The translations under genes were made by a program, and so were the position numbers. Below are positions 7,276 through 9,892 of a DNA stretch of 9,892 nucleotides, piece after piece; position 1 is the stretch's first letter, and every line of letters starts with the position of its first letter. The DNA is from an uncultured Leucobacter sp. (GTDB lineage Bacteria > Actinomycetota > Actinomycetes > Actinomycetales > Microbacteriaceae): positions 1 to 9,892 of the forward strand of contig CAMFIY010000088.1 of the NCBI GenBank assembly GCA_945952575.1. Reading direction: 5' to 3'. Below the pieces are notes generated by a model that saw only the letters and a list, made by a program, of their open reading frames with translations, was not told where the DNA came from and ran no database searches.

Positions 7276-8976
7276 ATGCCGAAGCAGGGACGGGGATCCG
7301 AACCGGAGCAGGGAGCGAAGGCCGAGCAAGCCGATGTGCTGGTGATCGGCGCGGGTCTCGCCGGGCTCGTGGCGGCGGCCGAGGCGCTCGACGCGGGACG
7401 TAGCGTGATCGTCGCCGATCAGGAGAATGAGGCGAACCTGGGCGGGCAGGCATGGTGGTCCGTCGGCGGGCTCTTACTCGTCGACTCCCCCGAGCAACGA
7501 CGCCTGGGCATTCGGGACAGCCTCGAGCTCGCACGGGCCGACTGGTTCGGCAGCGCCGGGTTCGATCGAGATGAGGATCACTGGGGTCGCCGATGGGCCG
7601 AGGCCTATCTCGACTTCGCCTCCGGTGAGAAACGCGCGTGGCTCGCCGCCCGAGGGGTCGGCTTCTTCCCGGTCGTCGGCTGGGCGGAACGGGGCGGATC
7701 CACAGCGTCCGGCCACGGCAACAGCGTCCCGCGCTTCCACATCACCTGGGGCACGGGGCCCGGCCTCGTCGCGCCGTTCGCGGCCCGGCTCCGCCGCGGC
7801 ATCGCCGAAGGCCTCGCCAAGTACCGTCCGCGTCACTGTGTCACCGAGCTGGTGACTCACGAGGGCCGGGTGATCGGAGCGCGGGGCGAGGTGCTGGCAC
7901 CCGAGCAGGCGCCTCGGGGCGCCTCCTCGAACCGGGAGGCCACGGGGCTCTTCGAGTTCAGCGCCGGGGCCGTGATCGTCGCATCCGGCGGGATCGGCGG
8001 CAATCACGAGCTGGTCAGGCAGAACTGGCCGGCGCACCTGCCCCCGGCGCCTGCGGAGATGCTCAGCGGCGTCCCGGCGCACGTGGACGGGCTGATGCTC
8101 GGAGTCTCCGAGCGCGCGGGAGCACGGCTCACCAACACCGATCGCATGTGGCACTACACCGAGGGGATCACGAATCACTCGCCGGTGTGGCCGAAGCACG
8201 GCATCCGGATCCTCCCCGGCCCCTCCTCGCTCTGGCTCGACGCGACCGGACGGCGCATGCCGCCGCCCGCCCTGCCCGGATTCGACACCCTCGGCACGCT
8301 CGAGCAGATCCTACGGACCGGTTACGATCACAGCTGGTTCGTGCTCACGCAGCGGATCATCGAGAAGGAGTTCGCGCTCTCGGGCAGCGAGCAGAACCCG
8401 GACCTCACCGGGAAGTCGGTGAGGGAACTGCTGAAGCAACGGCTCGGCTCGGGTGCGCCCGGTCCGGTGCAGGCCTTCATCGACCGCGGGGTCGACTTCG
8501 TGCATGCGGATGATCTCGAGACGCTGATCGGCAAGATGCAGGCGCTGACCGACGCCCCGCTCGAGGCGGACGCCGTGCGCCGTGCCGTGCACGAGCGTGA
8601 TCTCGCCTACGGCAACCGCTTCACGAAGGATCTGCAGCTCACCGCGATCAGGGATGCGCGCCACTACCTCGGCGACAAGCTCATCCGCGTCGCTCCTCCG
8701 CACCGCCTGCTCGACCCGAAGGCGGGTCCGCTCTACGCGGTGAAGCTCCACGTGCTCACCCGGAAGAGCCTCGGCGGGATCCAGACCGATCTGCAGGGGC
8801 GAGCACTGGACGCCGCCGGCGATCCGGTCGCGGGCCTCTACGCCGCAGGCGAGGTCTCCGGGTTCGGCGGCGGAGGCATCCACGGCTACCGCGCACTGGA
8901 GGGCACCTTCGTCGGAGGCTGCATCTTCAGCGGCAGGGCCGCCGGACGCGCCGCAGCAGCGGCCACCTCGGGCTGA
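7276..8976 (+). CDS. FAD-binding dehydrogenase (COG3573/KstD-fumarate reductase superfamily)
   Basis: A 566-residue flavoprotein expected in the cytosol; no signal peptide, twin-arginine motif or membrane span is seen. After an 18-residue Gln/Glu-rich tail comes the Rossmann FAD-binding motif VLVIGAGLAGLVAAAEAL (GxGxxG at 25-30), then DQENEANLGGQAWWSVGG, a hallmark of this subgroup. Further conserved-looking stretches are HGNSVPRFHITWGTGPG, VIVASGGIGGNHELVRQNWP, DRMWHYTEGI, HGIRILPGPSSLWLDATGRR, FVLTQRIIEKEFALSGSEQN, and the C-terminal FAD motif GLYAAGEVSGFGGGGIHGYR at 520-539 followed by ALEGTFVGGCIFSGRAAGR. The family shares its fold with 3-ketosteroid dehydrogenases and fumarate reductase flavoproteins; the substrate is unknown, and steroid activity should not be assumed. 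Length is normal for the family. It follows the 6608 gene by 38 nt and converges on the RSH gene with only 11 nt between stop codons. Confidence 0.93.
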   Translation: MPKQGRGSEPEQGAKAEQADVLVIGAGLAGLVAAAEALDAGRSVIVADQENEANLGGQAWWSVGGLLLVDSPEQRRLGIRDSLELARADWFGSAGFDRDEDHWGRRWAEAYLDFASGEKRAWLAARGVGFFPVVGWAERGGSTASGHGNSVPRFHITWGTGPGLVAPFAARLRRGIAEGLAKYRPRHCVTELVTHEGRVIGARGEVLAPEQAPRGASSNREATGLFEFSAGAVIVASGGIGGNHELVRQNWPAHLPPAPAEMLSGVPAHVDGLMLGVSERAGARLTNTDRMWHYTEGITNHSPVWPKHGIRILPGPSSLWLDATGRRMPPPALPGFDTLGTLEQILRTGYDHSWFVLTQRIIEKEFALSGSEQNPDLTGKSVRELLKQRLGSGAPGPVQAFIDRGVDFVHADDLETLIGKMQALTDAPLEADAVRRAVHERDLAYGNRFTKDLQLTAIRDARHYLGDKLIRVAPPHRLLDPKAGPLYAVKLHVLTRKSLGGIQTDLQGRALDAAGDPVAGLYAAGEVSGFGGGGIHGYRALEGTFVGGCIFSGRAAGRAAAAATSG

Positions 8977-8987
8977 GGCTCCGGGCG

Positions 8988-9892
8988 CTAGCCGCCGTGA
9001 ACGCGGTAGGCGTCGTAGACGCCCTCGATGCGCCGTACCGCGTTGAGCACGTGATCCAGGTGGGTCGTATTCGCCATCTCGAAGAGGAACCGGCTGAGCG
9101 CGAGCCTCGACCTCGAGGTCTGCACCGACGCCGACAGGATGTTGACGTGATGCTCCGACAGCGCACGCGTCACGTCCGAGAGCAGACCGGAGCGATCGAG
9201 CGCCTCGACCTGGATCTGCACGAGGAACACGCTCTTCGAAGTCGGCGCCCACTCCACATCGATCAGGCGATCGCCCTGCGACTCGAGCGCCAGGAAGTTG
9301 GGGCAGTCCGTCCGGTGCACGGAGATGCCCTGCCCCTTGGTGATGAATCCGCGGATGTCATCTCCCGGCACGGGCGTGCAGCACTTCGCGAGCTTCACGA
9401 GCACATCCACGTCGCTCGCGCCCTTGACGACGACGCCCGAGCTCGAATCCGACTTGCTCGCGCGCGACGGCGCCGAGATCGGCAGATCCGCGGGGAGCAC
9501 CTCGTCGCCCGCCGCCTCGCGATCGACGAGAGCCATCACCTTCTCGATCACCGACTGCGGCGAGACGTGATTCTCCCCGATCCCGGCGAGAAGACCGGCC
9601 ACGTCGGGGTACCGCAGCTGCAACGCGACCTGCTGGATCGCCTCGGAGTTCATCAGCTGGTGCAGGGGCAGCCCCTGCTTGCGCAGCGCCTTCGTCAGCT
9701 CGTTCTTGCCGAGCTCCGCGGCCTCCTCGCGCCGTTCCTTGGTGAACCACTGCCGGATCTTGTTCTGGGCGCGCTTGCTCTTGACGAAGTTCAGCCAGCC
9801 CTTGTTGGGGCCCGCGTTCGGGTCCTTCGAGGTGAAGACCTCGACGACATCGCCGTTCTTGAGCGCCGATTCGAGCGGCACCAGCTTCCCGT
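8988..9892 (-). CDS. relA: RelA/SpoT homologue (Rsh), C-terminal part only
   Basis: C-terminal 300 residues of the bifunctional (p)ppGpp synthetase/hydrolase that drives the stringent response. The catalytic hydrolase and synthetase domains lie beyond the right edge. In order: the end of the TGS domain (LVPLESALKNGDVVEVFTSK, then PNAGPNKGWLNFVKSKRAQN), the helical domain, the zinc-finger/CC region (KCCTPVPGDDIRGFITKGQG with ISVHRTDCPNF; paired Cys codons at 9378-9383, His at 9315-9317, Cys at 9303-9305), and the C-terminal ACT/RRM domain (VFLVQIQVEALDRSGLLSDV to YDAYRVHGG). These regulatory domains sense the ribosome and deacylated tRNA. All four expected zinc-finger residues are present, so the regulatory half looks intact. 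In actinobacteria this gene is usually the sole long RSH and is named relA or rsh; which catalytic activities it keeps cannot be judged from this part. An internal GTG at 9881 is not the true start. Confidence 0.96.
   Translation of the reverse strand, partial: GKLVPLESALKNGDVVEVFTSKDPNAGPNKGWLNFVKSKRAQNKIRQWFTKERREEAAELGKNELTKALRKQGLPLHQLMNSEAIQQVALQLRYPDVAGLLAGIGENHVSPQSVIEKVMALVDREAAGDEVLPADLPISAPSRASKSDSSSGVVVKGASDVDVLVKLAKCCTPVPGDDIRGFITKGQGISVHRTDCPNFLALESQGDRLIDVEWAPTSKSVFLVQIQVEALDRSGLLSDVTRALSEHHVNILSASVQTSRSRLALSRFLFEMANTTHLDHVLNAVRRIEGVYDAYRVHGG

Noticed and set aside
6491..7534. A 347-codon minus-strand open frame spanning two plus-strand genes.
   Set aside because: It is Pro/Arg-rich low complexity, with no start signal seen, and it crosses the FAD gene start and its ribosome binding site.
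8311..9252. A 313-codon minus-strand open frame.
   Set aside because: It overlaps the RSH C-terminus out of frame and is antisense to the FAD gene; both are recognisable proteins.

Overview
The window looks like chromosomal housekeeping DNA from a high-GC actinobacterium, most likely Microbacteriaceae and possibly Leucobacter-like. By eye the GC content is close to 70%. The ribosomal protein S4 (N-terminus MVTKSQDRRKVRLSRALG, GTG start), the coupled small membrane protein and alaS, and the RSH / DUF349 / RarA / S4 / AlaRS gene order all fit that family. The genus is a guess from remembered protein sequences.

Layout, left to right. Positions 1-2596 (minus) hold alaS, lacking only its last ~20 codons at the left edge. 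Positions 2599-2823 (minus) hold a 74-residue single-span membrane protein whose stop codon is 2 nt from the alaS start. Positions 2889-2926 hold a strong hairpin, read on the minus strand as a UUCG tetraloop terminator just behind rpsD. Positions 2940-3569 (minus) hold rpsD. Positions 3570-3800 are an rpsD leader/promoter region with a -10-like box, a 12-bp palindrome and a hairpin. Positions 3801-5129 (minus) hold rarA/mgsA, probably read from a leaderless transcript. Positions 5130-5273 are a divergent promoter region. Positions 5274-6494 (plus) hold a triple-repeat DUF349 protein. Positions 6608-7237 (plus) hold a poorly known protein resembling the AbiEi-like antitoxin/regulator fold. Positions 7276-8976 (plus) hold a 566-residue FAD-binding dehydrogenase of the COG3573 type. 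Positions 8988-9892 (minus) hold the C-terminal 300 residues of a bifunctional (p)ppGpp synthetase/hydrolase (RSH).

Most genes serve translation and its stress response: AlaRS charges and proofreads tRNA-Ala, S4 nucleates the 30S subunit, RSH sets (p)ppGpp levels at starved ribosomes, and RarA acts at stalled replication forks. The role of DUF349 proteins is unclear. The two plus-strand genes at 6.6-9.0 kb do not obviously belong to this theme and look like an accessory insertion between RSH and DUF349. They are only 38 nt apart and may be co-transcribed.

I see no rRNA, tRNA, CRISPR array, transposon or prophage gene. No clearly new system is visible. The best leads are the 6608-7237 gene with its FAD-enzyme partner, the structured rpsD leader, and the terminator/coupling arrangement between rpsD, the small membrane gene and alaS.
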